A stretch of 64,000 bases of DNA from Owenia fusiformis (lineage: Eukaryota > Annelida > Polychaeta > Sabellida > Oweniidae), in contig CAIIXF020000005.1 of the NCBI GenBank assembly GCA_903813345.2, forward strand, positions 1,610,001 to 1,674,000. The letters are read 5' to 3'. Shown piece after piece: positions 10,680 to 24,124 of the stretch. Numbering within the stretch: the stretch's first letter is position 1; every line of letters starts with the position of its first letter. A program made the position numbers and the translations under genes. Under the pieces are notes generated by a model that did no database searches, had not been told where the DNA came from, and saw only the letters and a program-made list of their open reading frames with translations.

Positions 10680-12889
10680 AGGAAAGCTTACTGTTTACTG
10701 AAAAATGTTGAATGGGTTTGTGGTCAAAGATAAATCCCTCACTATACCATGTGATGTGATGTCTTATAGAAGGACTAGTAGTATAACTAAGTTGAATGTC
10801 TGTGCACAAAATACAACATATTGTTTGTCAGTATGTTAGAATCAGAGGCTCAATTGTAGACTGAGTAGAAAACGATTATATTAATTTTAAATGACTTTAC
10901 TTTTCAGGCAGCTAGTTCCTTTATGACTTCCAATGAGGCTCCCACTACTTCAGTAAGAAATCGTACCTCCATCTTCAAGAGTGATTGAAATGAAATGTGT
11001 TATATGAGGAAGTGTGAGATCAGACACAGGTTTTCAAATTATTTATTTTTATCTATGCACATTAACAGGTATCAGAGAATTAAAACATTTACATATCACC
11101 ATTCAAATTTACTAGATTTTTTTTTATTTATCTCTTTTAGAGTTAAACCAAACATAATTTTACTTCCAGTTTTGCAGCAGAATATTACCAGTTCATCTAT
11201 TAACGATGCACAAACAGAAAAAGGAACCAACAAACAATTACTGGAGAGAGATGAAGTAAAGAGAAAGAATTCAAGAAATATTCAGCTAGATTCTACATTA
11301 CCACATCTGCTATACCCTGCATACTAAATAAAAGCATTGTCTTCACCATATTTGATATAATATAAAAGAATACTATAGTTACTGCAAGCTAGTATTAAAA
11401 CAATACAGTATAATAAAGGATTCATAATCCTACATTTTGAGAAGTTCCCCTATGAAAACCAATTGATTCTTTCTTTGTTGTCAGCATGCATCACCCATGG
11501 GGCATCACCTACTGGCAGTTGTTTTTCAGTAGATGCTTGCAAGCAGGAAATTCCTTAATAGTTGGTCGCCGTGGCTGAGGCTGATGGCAAAAGCAAATCA
11601 ATTGTTGATTGTTTTATTCAATTGAAGGTGTTATTGGCATGACTAGTGACATGATTATCGTTATTATTGATACTCATTTTAGGTATAAAAATGCACTGTC
11701 TACACCCCCCTGGGGTTTATCGCAACTATGCTTACAATAGTAACACTTTGCAAAGAATTGTGATAGAATTATGGCCACGTGAGCTGCTCAATGTTTGTCT
11801 CACCTGCTATAACATTAAATAAACTACTTGGTATCTTTCTTGCCTTTCTCAGATTTTGTCCTTTACCAGTATTACCCTAAAGGATCATGTGTTCGGAAAT
11901 TGAATCTGACTAATATCACCACATGTATTCTTTTGAATTAAATTTATAGTTATACGTACAATTTTTATTTATAGTAATTTTATATAATTTGAAACTAAGC
12001 ATCAAGCACTATATACAGTATATTAAGTTTATAGTGAATTGTCTGTCAAGTACTTTACTGTTAAAGCCAGAGATTTTCATGTTTAAATGTTAAATCAAAT
12101 CATATCATCTTTGAACCACAATCAATTACAAACATTTTGTTCTAAAGTTTGCATGTACTTTGGAATTATATTCCTCCTAAAATGTTGTGTCTACATTGGG
12201 TAGATCTGTATGATCTGAGCCATGGAATATAAAAACTATAAATGGGAAATTTTTTGATATTCTGGACTGATTAGATTGTAGCTTAGACACTCACTTGTAG
12301 ATCTCATTTCCAAGATTCCAATATCAAATTTGCAATTTTACTAAATCATAATGCTATTTGTCTTGTTTATTACCCTCTTACTGCTTGGATTCCAGGATAT
12401 TTTATGTGTCTCAGATACTAATATAGCTTTACAAGTACAATAATATTGTGTCATAATCCTTTAATATCAAAACAATAAAAATATATTCTCTCCAACTCAT
12501 TTTTCAGCAATTGAAGATGTTCAATCACCAATCTATTTTTCATTTTAAGACAGTATAATTTATGCAGCCTGGAGTACATTTTCATTGACATAAAGTATAA
12601 TGTCTCACGTTTTAATTGTTCACTATCATTTGAATCAACTTCACCCTGATTTAGAATTTTACACTAGTTTTTTTTATATATGCTTTTTTACATCAGTTGT
12701 CTCTTTTTGTAGGCAAAATTAGTTTTACATCACGTATCTGTGTATTATTTCTTGATCATTCTCATTTTTGCCCAAATTCATGTCATTTTATCCTGAGTAG
12801 ACATTTTGCTTCCAGTTCAAAGCTTGCATTCCTCGCTTGCTTCTAACCATACAGGACATAAGTGAGAAAAAATGCTAGAAGGGTAAAGA
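10680..12889. other. non-coding stretch between the two duplicated blocks
   Basis: No convincing exon, RNA gene or mobile-element terminus. 11470-11640 is a little less AT-rich and contains 'CACCCATGGGGCATCACC', and 11770-11780 has a CACGTG E-box; neither is enough to call a regulatory element. Confidence 0.4.
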
Positions 12890-13905
12890 CCAAAATGTCT
12901 TGATAATGTAAATTCTAATCAAATTATTGATTCATTTGGTATGTCCATATTCTAATTACATTATACCTCTTGTCATTAGCTTTCTAAATCAATGTTCTTC
13001 GTAGAATAACTCAATTGTCCAGTTGATTGCGCCAAAATAATTAAAGTGGAATGTAAGCCCTTCAAATTAGCTCTTACTAAGACAATATCAGATTTGAATG
13101 TTACAGTGATTCCTTAACATGTTAAATAATCTTGTCTAACCTGCTGTCACCAACTGCCCATGACATCTTAAGAAAAATTCCTGAAACAGTAATGGCATTT
13201 CATTTGGATTTGAAAGGTTTGACCAATGACTACTCATTGCAATCAAAATGCTTTTCTGTGTTAATTTCACTTAACTTGTTTTGTGTTGTTGTTTTTTATA
13301 TTCTGAGTTTTTTCTTTTTTCTAAGGAACCATCCTCCGATCACAGGGCTTCAAAGTCCAGAATATATTCTTTCTTTTTACCCCCTGCGATAAGCAGTTAC
13401 CATTTCCCCGATTAAGAACTCGCAATCTGATTGTATGTTGCAACACTGCGACAGAAACCATGTATAAGTCATTTCGCATAATTAGATCACGTGATTCAGT
13501 TAAATCGGGCGCTTCCAAATTGGTTATAGTAGGGGGAAGAAAGAGCTACGGATTCTGGACACCTGCTTAGGAGGATGCTAAGAAACTGGTTGTCATTTAT
13601 CTAAATATCTTTTTGTAAACAAGCTAGGGGGACCTATAAAATCACAATCAATTCAGTAGCAAGGTCTCCATGTAGTTAGTTGTATTGTCTTGAAAGAACT
13701 TAATGGATTCTTCTAATGGAACTTAACAATCCTATAAGACAATCTCTGTGATGTTATAGAAAAAATGAGTTTCCTTTAAGATCTCTTAGATTCCCTCGAG
13801 TGAAATATTATGATGATCACATTTTAATCAGTAACATTTGGAGTCAGTGAGGAATGAAGAACATAGTCATGTAGGTTTGTACCCTAATTGTATTGGAATG
13901 ACAAA

Positions 13906-14009
13906 ATTCAAGCAGTGGATTTAGATTTCAAAGAAAAAATAAATGTACATGTAATGGAATTAAATTAGCAAGAGCGGATTGATTTGAGATTTAATTACTT
14001 GAAATTAAG
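13906..14009 (+). promoter_or_regulatory. conserved non-coding core, copy B (candidate enhancer)
   Basis: Partner of 4961-5056. Differs mainly by a short insertion near 'AATAAATGTACATGTAATGG' and scattered substitutions. It retains the GGAATTAAATTAGCAAGAGC and GATTTAATTACTTGAAATTA runs. Homeodomain-type TAATTA cores are present. Regulatory role is inferred. Confidence 0.5.
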
Positions 14010-15479
14010 ACAGAAATCTATTAGAAAGATCTGAGTTTCTCAATGAACAATGAATCCTAGTGATAGATCCAGGAAATTGCCTCAGCTTTGATTACCGTCT
14101 AATGCATTAAAATTGTAGAAACCCTTCCTTGTAGCTTGTCTTTCTAATACTTTAATATTATGTCTTTCCTCTTGCAAAGACTCTTGCCTAGAAAGAATTA
14201 GGGGGATGTGTCATGTAGCTGAAAATGGTGATTGATTGTCTTAGCTTTCAAACTATTTTATTAATGTCATCACTCAGCACAAATATTGTGAAATATATAT
14301 TATAAATATGTAGAAATTCAATGACATGTTTGCTGAATTGATGAAATTCTTGTTCATTGTTTATAACAGGCGGGAAAGCTACAGAAGTCCATTTTCGAAT
14401 GACAAACATCCCTGGAACTTTAAAATAGAGCTTGTAATTAAATGCTTTTACAACTAGGTTAATTGGTGGTTAATTGTTCTCACTAGACCAACACTGAGAG
14501 AAAGCATCCGCTGCTTCAGATTTTTCACAATAGAACCAGGAATTTAATATTTTTTTAATTTAAGTTTATATTATATTGGCCCAACATATGATATACATTC
14601 ATTGCAATGTCCCAGTTATAAAAATCAGTGACTTTGATGATCCGATCAGCATTCCGACTAGATGCGAATAGAAATAATCTTGATTATTATAAACTTTGAA
14701 AATGTGACTTTTAGCTCGGGTTGATTCCTCATAGACCCCATGTTACAAAATCACAAAAAGTGAAATATCTTTTCTTGTATAAGACAGATACCATTTTCTT
14801 TTACTTGACATATTTTAATTTACATAACTATTAGATACATAAGGGTTATATAAAAATTGAACCACTAAAACAGATGTAATTTAAGTTAAAAGGAACTTTC
14901 TACTATATCCGCCATGTTATCTGACCAGAATGAGCCACCTGGCGAAACTGGTAACTACCTACTCGCATCTGCATTATTCCCTTGGAATCCATTTCATTTG
15001 AATAGTAATGTTTTTAAGATATGTGTCTTATGGATTTCAGTGTAAATCTTTTTTCATGCTACCATTAGAAAAGATGAAAGCGACATTTTGATTATCCGTA
15101 AACTATTTCACATTCTGACTGATCAGGAAGTGTATGAGATTTTATTAGTCTCCATGTAGAACTTTTATAGACATGTTGTCTTTCCCATCTGTAGCATTTG
15201 TTCTGCAATAGCATACCTCGAGGATACAATTTTCCAGGAAAGAGTTGTATCTGGTAACAGAGGAAACCTTTCTAGCTGTTGTTTTTTATTGCCAACAAAT
15301 TGGTCAAAATATCCGAAATTTTCTTTTTTTGTACCATAATTTTCCCTGTTTCTATGTTAAACGCAGGCCTAGCCACGTTGACTGTAAACTTGGGACCCAT
15401 GAAGATTTTTCTTCATTTGTAACGAAACTTGGTTTGACAAGATCCAATTTGATATGTTAGGAATAATTGGCACAGACTT

Positions 15480-15860
15480 CATTATTTTAAGAATAATAGC
15501 AAATTGCACCATCCAAATAAATACACATAAAAATCCTTTCCTGTGCTTGACTTAACTTTTGCTGACAACTCCCCTTGTAGATATATCAACCATTTCCATG
15601 TAATCTCCCCTTGTCTTCTATCTCTTTCCATTGTTTGATACAGTAAGAAGATAGACCACCCAAGGTGCACATTTGACCAAGTACCTCCTTTATAAACTTT
15701 TGTTCTTTTTGACAAAATCTACATGTGTCCATTTCTGATCTTCTGTTTCTCAATATAACTTTTACTGGCACAGAATTAAAAGGTATGTAATAGCCAGGTT
15801 GAATACTGTCACAAACATACATGTAATTGTTGGCTTTAATTTCTTTCAAGAACCTCCCTT
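15480..15860 (-). pseudogene. LINE ORF2 C-terminal remnant
   Basis: The minus strand encodes 'LRNRRSEMDTCRFCQKEQ'; after a one-base frame change and a stop it reads 'RRYLVKCAPWVVYLL', and another frame gives 'IKQWKEIEDKG'. The combined pattern C-x2-C...(H/R)xxLV-x-C followed by W-K-E-I resembles the C-terminal cysteine motif of L1/Tx1-type ORF2 proteins. Two overlapping small open frames on this strand are pieces of the same broken frame. Unlike the LINE end at 8690-9167, it is on the opposite strand and of a different family. Confidence 0.5.
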
Positions 15861-18800
15861 TACATTTGTTATGTTTTACATCATATCAGGACTACTCAAT
15901 GTAGTTTCTTGACCACTGGTTGCAACACTCATCTCTAGCCTTGTGGCACGATTGGTTCTAGTTTTTGCACACATCATTGTCTCTTTTTTGTTTTCTGCCA
16001 CTCTGCTGCAAATTCCTGTAGTAGGTTTGCATTGGGTACCTTGTTGGTGCATTTTTTGAAGAGATGGACCATGGTTGAGCTGACCAATTCCATTGCTGCA
16101 GCTCAGATTGGAATACTGGTTGAGTCTGCCTCTAGAATGATTATTTCTTATATCAAATTTAGTCCTTTGTGACTTTTTATTTAAAAAAAAACTATATGAT
16201 TAGCATTTCTTCTTTTTAGTCTTGGGTATCTGAACCTAATTCTTATTTTGAATATTCTTCAACTACAAGCAAGCCATTTTCAGATTCACCAGCCAACTGT
16301 ATCAGTTATGTGAATCAATAAGTGACATACCTTGAAGTCCATCCTGTATATCGTGGACATCTGCTCTCAGACAATTGGCTGTGTTTTCTATATAAGCTCT
16401 GACATTTTTGAGGATATCATTCGAATATGCAGATATTTCCCTCTTCGGGTTGGTTATTTTTGAGTTCTTCATTATAATGTTGAAATAATGTATCCTAGTT
16501 AATTAGAAACAGGAATGTTTTAAATTGAAATATGAATTAAATTTATTCATATGAAAGTAATCAACAGTGGACAGCATGCAGCAAAAATGATTGTTAGGCT
16601 TGGTTTACGTTTAGGTATATGTGTTGTTCTACAAATGATATCGTTACTATAGTTCATTCTATTGCATTATATTGATGAGATTGGTCTGTGGTTCTTCATT
16701 TCTTTTTTATCATTCACAAGGGGACAATCTCATCTAGATATCCTATTGTGGTGGAGCTCTCTGGCATTTATGCTTTATCCAGAAATAAGAATGACAAACC
16801 CCTGCAATTATGATTTTTAAGTTGTACTTTTTTCATTCAAAGGGCTGACAGCAAGACTAGCCTTGGTTTACATCCAACAGTTCAATCCTTCTTGATTATT
16901 CTTTCATTTTTACATACAGTCCTGTACTGTAAATTAAGTAAAAAACTGCTTCTGGTGAATTAAACACTTCAGTAAATTATCTACTATATATTGTATCATT
17001 GAGCGAGCGGTTAATAAACAGATCAGTTTCTCAACTATCAAGTTGTCAAATGATAAACTGCACTATCATACTTTTTGAAAAGACTGTTAACCTGACATCA
17101 ATACTTTCAAGGTCAATTTTTAGGTGAGGTGAAACCCCTGGATGACATTTGTGAGTAACATCTCTGCCTCATTGCCCTGTATCGTAAATGTCAACACTAG
17201 CATTGAATGAAAAATGTTACCTAAATTCAACCACTATTAATCAAGACCTACAAACCCCTACAACTTAGTAATTGAATTGAACAATGATGACATGAAGTTA
17301 TATGAGTCATCTGTGAAGAGATTGCTACTTTCCTGAAATATATTGTTCATTCATGGTAAAGAATGCTACTACATGTATATGGAACTCTCCACATAGCTAT
17401 TTACAAACTCATAAATTAAGTCTAGAATGAAGACGTTCCTTGGTAGAGGTTAAAGTCAGTAGATTGAAATCTCAACCGGGGGAATATCTGTAAGTGTACA
17501 TTTGATTTTAACTCAATATGACCAGTGAAATAATTAGTCTAATCCTGTTGTTTGAATTTTACATGGGATTTTTATTATTATTGAATGAATTATTAAATCC
17601 ACACCTCCACACTATCATGCATAGCTTAAGGGTAAATCAGAATAAATCCAATGAGTTGTATTTTGACTTAGACAAATTAATCCCCAATACTAGTTGAACT
17701 TTCTAGATATAATTGGATGTCATACGTCAGTTAATATAATGTATAATAAAAGGAAATTACAATACGATGCCTGTCAAGTTCTGACATATCAAAGTCATTT
17801 ATAAGTTAGAGGTTATGTTAACATAGAGCAGAGACCAGAGGTACACTTCCTGATCAGCATCACCTGTCATTATTTGATAAATCACTTCAATTCAACTCTA
17901 CAAATTGCTCTTGATGCTCAACCATGACCTAAAGATCTAATTGAACTAGACCTTAGTGTTTCACATTATTTGTTCACTTGGTCGCTTTGGGAGATATAGA
18001 AATGCAGTTATACTTGTGTTGCAAAATAACAAGTCTGTTGGAGGCATTATTCTCATGAAGCCAGAATAATATAGTTATAAAAGTTATTTGTGATATTTCT
18101 GTATGTGATGAACATGGAATGATTACTTATTAGTGTTTAATTGACAGAATACTTCTGATGTAAAGAACAGCATATATTAACCTAAAACGTAGATTTGCAG
18201 CTAATGTGATAAGTGAAAGTGGAAGTATGATAACCTCACTTAGACCTCACAATATCTCACTCTTCATTTTACATCAATTAATTTTATGTCTACTTGCTGT
18301 ATCATAGTCTGGTTATCGTTATACTTACTTGTTATGACTTAGGATTTAAAATTAATTTCATCATAGTTTGTGGATGTGTCTTGCCTAAGTTATATTGTAC
18401 TTTACCAACAATGAAGTTCAACAATACCTCTAGTATATGTATTCTATATTTTATAGTCACATTTGTACTAAGACTAAGTAACACGAAAGACATATCCTTG
18501 AACCTGTCTTGGAATAAGACTTGTGTTTAGTTATGTGTACTGATATTAAGACATACAAAGCACACACCATAGCAGGTTGCACAAGTAGTGGAGCACTCTG
18601 AAGTGAAGCAAGCAACACAAGTTTATCCAAACATGAACCAGAATTAAACTGAAGGCCTCCATGTGTATATGACCAACCTGGACTGTACATGATCATTGTG
18701 TTTTGATTGCTAATAGTAGCTTGTGTTTTGACAATCATTTTTAGAAAGGATATGTCAATGTTTGTGCTCACATTAAATTTAAAAATATTAATCTGGATGT

Positions 18801-19964
18801 TCAACACACTTTATCTCCATTTAACCTAGATTTATTTTTTAAGAAAATTAAATTACTCTTTGCACTGCTCTCATAACATCTTTAGTCAGAGGTCTAAATT
18901 AAGCATTGTTTATACATTATAGAATGGAGAACCTAGTTTATACTCATACATATGTTCAGGTGGCATAGTACTATAGGTTGATGAAGTGTTATTATGTAGA
19001 AAATAGCATACAGTGTCCAAAAAATGAATTTACCTGTATTTACTATCATACTCTACATCTTACAACTGAATCAACGCATATGGAACATTTATTTTGTTAT
19101 TATAATTCAGTCTGTTTATACAATGCCATTCAAAGGTATAATTGCCATTCATGATCTTGGTTCCTCTTGTAGGTCCCATTATTACATATTTAGCCTAGTA
19201 AATGAACTCATTAAAGCAGTCTTAGGATTTGTTCTTTACCCATTACCTCTCTGATTTCTTTTTAGTTGTTTTACACATGCTCTACGGTTCTTGCAGGCAT
19301 TTAAAAAAATTTCAGCATTTCATGAAAACTGCTTGTCAGATTTATCAAATTCACACACATGTTAGACAGGTTTCCAAATTCTAGAGCTGATTTACTTTTG
19401 GTTGGCCATCTTTTTGACTTGTAGCCATTTTAGATGTTTTGGATAAATCTTGTTGTTTTTAAATCCATAAAGTACTTCTCTGATTTTTTTCAAATTCTTA
19501 TGTATATTAAAGGGTACCAAGTTCCATAGTTTATCAATATTTGGCTACCCATCTTGTTTTTGACAGCCATTTTAGAAGGAAAAACTGCTTATCTGAGTTG
19601 CTTAAATGTCTAACTTCTGATAATTTTTTGAAAAGCAATTTTTCCTTGGGTGTGCCTTATTTGGACATTAATAGCCAAACTTATGCATGGTGCAGTAAGC
19701 AATAAAGTAATCACTTAACATTTTTAGCTTCTCATGTGTGTTATTCCCAACTGTTTCTGCAGACCATCTCTCTTGAAGCCATTGGATATTTGAAAAACAT
19801 TGCCCATGGCATTGTAGTTTTGTTTTTGGAGCAAAAATCTCGACGTAATTATCAACGTTTTTCAACATTTAACAAAGAGACACAAACTGCAAAAACTCAT
19901 ATTACAATAATTTTGGACTTAAGAGCATTTTTAATGGGTTGGTTAAAATGGGTTGTCAAGTTTG

Positions 19965-20065
19965 CTGAGCAGTCTAGAGCACTGAACAAGCTTTGCTAGG
20001 CACTGTGCAGTAACCATGAGGTTGTAAGTTCAAGATTCTGAGCTCCTTGTTTATTCAATTAAATG
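19965..20065 (+). mobile_element. tRNA-derived SINE head (diverged)
   Basis: Resembles 49991-50105: both contain 'GGC.C.GT..AGTAACCA(T/C)GAGGTTG' then a B-box-like AAGTTCAAGATTC, followed by TGAGCTCCTT or TGTGCTCCTT. The A-box region TTGCTGAGCAGTCTAGAGCA recalls a Leu/Ser tRNA D arm. It cannot fold into a full tRNA. Old SINE copy. Confidence 0.45.
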
Positions 20066-20820
20066 TCTATATCCTGGTTGAATCAGTTAGGCATAATCCC
20101 TAAATTGCATGACCATGGATATTTAAACTGATAAGTTTGATTTGCACTGTATTTCATGAAAGCATTTCTAAACTAAGAGATTTAGTTTCTCCAATAATTC
20201 TAATATCTGTATACTAAGTGTCTCTTTGTCCTGATGTCACTTAATTAGAAGCAATTATTTTCGTGTTAAAGTATCCTTTAAGTATTTTAGTAGGTACTTT
20301 TGTTGTGCAAAATCCCATAGATATGTAAATTAAAACATGTTTGTCATATCTACTGATTAACAAAACTCTCATTACAGGTTAGTTTGTTATTGTTTGCAGC
20401 ACCTTGAGAATATAAACTTATTGTCAATTCACATGTAAAAGTCTTTACAGTGCAAGACTTACCATATTTTTCCACAGCCTCGTAGAATTAGTTATGATAT
20501 ACATCTTAATATTATGGTTAAGAATATAATGGTTCCTCAATGGTTGGGAGGGAGTAATTACTAGTATTTCACATTAACATTGTTCTTTGTATATAGTTGT
20601 CATAGTTAGGGATATTGGTGCTTGATTTCTTTATGGCTAGTTCTCAGAATGTATGTATCTGACAAATTATCCCCATGGTCAGAATGAATCATTTTAGGTG
20701 TAACATAAAGAATACAATGTTACATAATACTAAAGTGTTTGGGGCCCGCATGGGCTGAGGTTTAGGTCATTAAGTTCAACAAGGGTGTATTGACTTGACA
20801 TTCGGATGTGCTCCATAGAC

Positions 20821-21525
20821 TTAACCTTTAGCAGACCACCGGCGACCACATCCGCCCATTCAAAACTACCGCCAGAATCCACCGGCGGATCCGGATGACA
20901 CAAATCTAACTTTTGAAAACTTTACTTTTTCCCGCCGTTCTTATGATCCAATTAGATTGCCCGATTTATTCAGTCCTTAGTAGGTGACTTCCTGTTGACT
21001 TAGAAATGGCCATGTTTCAAAAAATATTTCTTAATTCAACAATTTAAACAGTGTTTAAGTCGTTTTTAGTGAACAAATCGTACAAAATGACGGCAAAATA
21101 CGATCACAACGAAAATGTGGAGGAAATGGATTGCGATTTCGAACTCTTTAGGCTCTTGGAAGCCGATAATGGTCATCGAAAATAGAAACTAGAATATTTT
21201 CTGAACTGAAAAGATGAACATTCGATCGCTGCAAATTCAGTTTTGGATTCTGACCAGACGTTGAATCTCCCGAGGGGCGAACAGCGGATTCCGGAGGAGT
21301 ATTCATGGTATATTTATGCCCAGTCGTGTTTATGTACGAAAAAAATTCATGAGAACATTTTTCTCATGAGCCACGCTAGTGTATCTTCCCTTTGTGAAAA
21401 TTTTATCCAGATTCATTCAGTAGTTATCGAGATATTAATTAGTTAGTCCAGGCATATCATTTTTGAAAAATAAGTCAGATGCGTGGGATATATTTGCTGA
21501 AATAAGTCAGAGTGCAGAAGGTTAA
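20821..21525 (+). mobile_element. piggyBac-type element, internally deleted
   Basis: A 697-bp segment is flanked on both sides by TTAA (20821-20824 and 21522-21525), the target site of piggyBac elements. The ends are TTAA-CCTTTAGCAGACC and, in reverse, TTAA-CCTTCTGCACTC, matching the usual CC(C/T)TT..CTG pattern. The interior is more GC-rich than the neighbourhood, and starts with an acidic 32-residue open frame expected of a piggyBac transposase N-terminus. The DDE core is absent, so it is non-autonomous. Confidence 0.75.
21087..21185 (+). pseudogene. N-terminal fragment of a piggyBac-like transposase
   Basis: An ATG-initiated 32-codon frame, rich in Asp and Glu (...NVEEMDCDFELFRLLEAD...), ends at TAG. 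It sits about 260 bp inside the left TTAA end, where piggyBac transposases begin; acidic N-termini are usual in that family. Nothing of the catalytic domain follows. Also possible as the start of a captured host gene. Confidence 0.45.
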
Positions 21526-22667
21526 CATATGGACGTCATCATATCCCAATAGAGACCATTGGTTCCCATTGATTATAACAAAAATGCCAAAAATACACTA
21601 TGGTCTGAATCTCTAGCAAATTAAATAATTTCACAATATGACACAAATAGTATATCTCATCAAATGTGCAAATATGAAGTCTGCAATCAATTCAGGTCAT
21701 ACTTTGAATTAAAATATTCTCCATTTTTTCATAAAGTTGCTCTAGAAAAATGCTCCAAAAGCAACTTTTACACATCATACAACTTTGTAAATCCAAAGAT
21801 TTTACTGTTATATTTCATAAACTAATAACATATTTGGATAAGATGTAGGGATGCTTAGGATGCAAATGGATTTTGATAGACAGAAAATGTTTAGTTGATT
21901 TAGCATCTACGCCTCTATACTTGGTTGAATATTGACCCTAATAAATGGCCCATTCATCAATGCAGTGCTGAATATAGGTCAACAAGATGCCAGTGTAATA
22001 ATACTTTGGTCTTTGGCCTTTTAAGGACTTACATATTTTTTTTTTTTAGATAGCTGTCAATTGTAGATTAGTGCACTAAGGGTAGTCACAACAAACATAA
22101 ATGACCCATCATATAAAGAGTAAATGAATGATTCATTCCTGAGCATGTTATGCCTTGTCACATCTACAATTGTTCAAATATGTATCACTCAGCTTTGGAC
22201 TAGAAAGTATTAACTCATTGTATAATATTCCTCATATTTACAACCTTGTATTCTTTGTAGATCTGACAATTTGTCAACTGGGACTAGAAAATATGCCCCC
22301 ACCTCATACCCTTGATTCAAATGTTTTGTATTCATGTAGAACAAATTAAATAAGAATGCTTGTCATGTTGAACATTGGATGTCAGAGATGATCAGGAACA
22401 CTGTCTTGATGAGAGAAACAATACATATCTTAGGACCTATATTAGCTTCTTTGTTGTTAGATTACCATCTTGGGATGATGCTCAATGTATCATGACAAAG
22501 TAAGGCTGATCCATTTTAAAATTGAACTTGAATATAATGGACTAGTAATAAGCATTATGAATAGTCACCAAATGTCAATGATCTGCAGTGTTACTGTAAC
22601 CAGGATATAAATGAATTTATTAGGGATATAACATTGTTGTCTATTTATGACTGTTTAGCCTATGACA
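21526..22667. other. non-coding stretch
   Basis: AT-rich. A poly-T run lies near 22040. No exon, element terminus or RNA recognised. Confidence 0.4.
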
Positions 22668-22935
22668 AGTGAGGTTTCAGGTTCATAACAGTGGGATATC
22701 GAATTGATATCTCGGAATGGGCGGGACATACATATATCTCCCATTTAGGCATATCTCTCGCTGTATATCTCCCGCTCCAATATTCCCAGGAATAGTGGGA
22801 TATAGAATTGATATCTTGGAGGAGCGGGACATATATATTTATCCTATTACAAGTGAAGTTTCTGGTACATAACAGCGGGATATATCTCCCTCTGCATATC
22901 TCCCACTGTATACCTCTCGCTTTGATATTCCCGAA
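22668..22935 (+). repeat. ~182-bp tandem pair rich in GATATATC/GCGGGA words
   Basis: 'AAGTGAGGTTTCAGGTTCATAA' (in part) recurs as AAGTGAAGTTTCTGG 182 bp later, each followed by CAG(T/C)GGGATAT and several 'ATATCTCCCGCT'-like words. Related in vocabulary to the repeats at 29382-29710 and 49591-49998, including a downstream 'CTAAAACCTCCCATAACATA' near 23030. Non-coding. Confidence 0.6.
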
Positions 22936-24124
22936 AAAAAAAAACGTTTTTGTTCAGTGTAGAAGCAGTCAATTTGTTAGCTTGACCAAAATGTTGATGA
23001 ATTTCTTGAAAATAATATATATACCCTGTATCTAAAACCTCCCATAACATAACCATCACATACATAACATATTGAGGACCCTAATGCCTCATTTAAATTT
23101 TAAAAAACATCACCTCAATGTGATTAAAGCTTGATTTATCTATAAGGATATGAGGCGGCAACAACAAATTGATATTAAACAACATAAAAGAGGAGTTTTA
23201 ATAATGATTCACATAATCCTTATTTAGTCATCTTCTAAAGGAATATGGAAATGTGAAAAATAAACTTCCAGGAAACAAAGTTCCTGATTAGTTGAATCAT
23301 GAAGTAAAGTTTTAGAAGTCTCATAAAAGTGGAGACAAACAAGCCAAATTAATTGAGTGATAATTTTAGAACATGTTACTTCAACCATGTAATTCAATGA
23401 TATTTATTAAAACCAAACTCAGCAATTCAATGACAAATGTTAAGGAAAGGAAAATATTTTTCTTTCACTGAATATCACAACACTTCAATCACATCCTTAT
23501 TGCTTGCATTTAATTGGGCACTACATCCATTCTTATAAGGCTACACCTTACAGAAGTGTTTAGTAAAGTAGGGTTTCCATAGCTAAGTTCAAGTAAGATT
23601 GATCTGCTATTGATTCCCCTGCAATCAAAGCTCCATTCAAGTGAAATTATGATTAATGTATCAAATATTGCTAATGAACGAGTTTGTCGATATTGAAATG
23701 TCTATAAAATAACACGAAAATTGATTCAGGGAAAGCTGTTTTCAAGAGTGCAACATCCAGCGAAGAAAACAGATTTATTCTACAAAATGACTCACAGCAT
23801 GTATAACATATTATGTCATAGAAAGCTCTTCTTTGTCCATTGTTATATCCACATGTCTCGGGAAACAATTTTAAGTATTATAATTGAATTGGGTCACTCG
23901 GCTCATTATGTGGCATTAAAGGGTGGCACTTATAAATTGCTGACTATTTCTTGCTCTAGTGATGTCTTGACAAAGAAAATCGTCGAAATTCAAGATATTG
24001 AAAAACTGAATATCACTAACTCTACTAAAATTTATTTTTTATTCCTGGCAATATAAATGAGAAATGGCAAAAGCATGCCATAGTTTTCTCCTGATGACCA
24101 TTGTTTTATGGATTATGGCAACGG
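22936..24124. other. non-coding stretch
   Basis: No recognised gene. A 111-codon open frame (23721-24056) has no recognisable motif and is probably chance. Confidence 0.4.

Larger units (their letters stand above)
12890..19260 (+). repeat. segmental duplication, copy B
   Basis: Partner of 3160-9515 (matching blocks listed there), same orientation. Between about 14300 and 17000 it holds some 2.7 kb not matched in copy A, including a LINE remnant at 15480-15860. It lacks the minisatellites of copy A, so it probably shows the ancestral unexpanded state. Non-coding throughout as far as can be read. Confidence 0.85.

Noticed and set aside
23721-24056. 111-codon plus-strand open frame
   Set aside because: No domain, signal or membrane pattern, and AT-driven composition; overlaps a minus-strand frame and has no splice or polyadenylation context.
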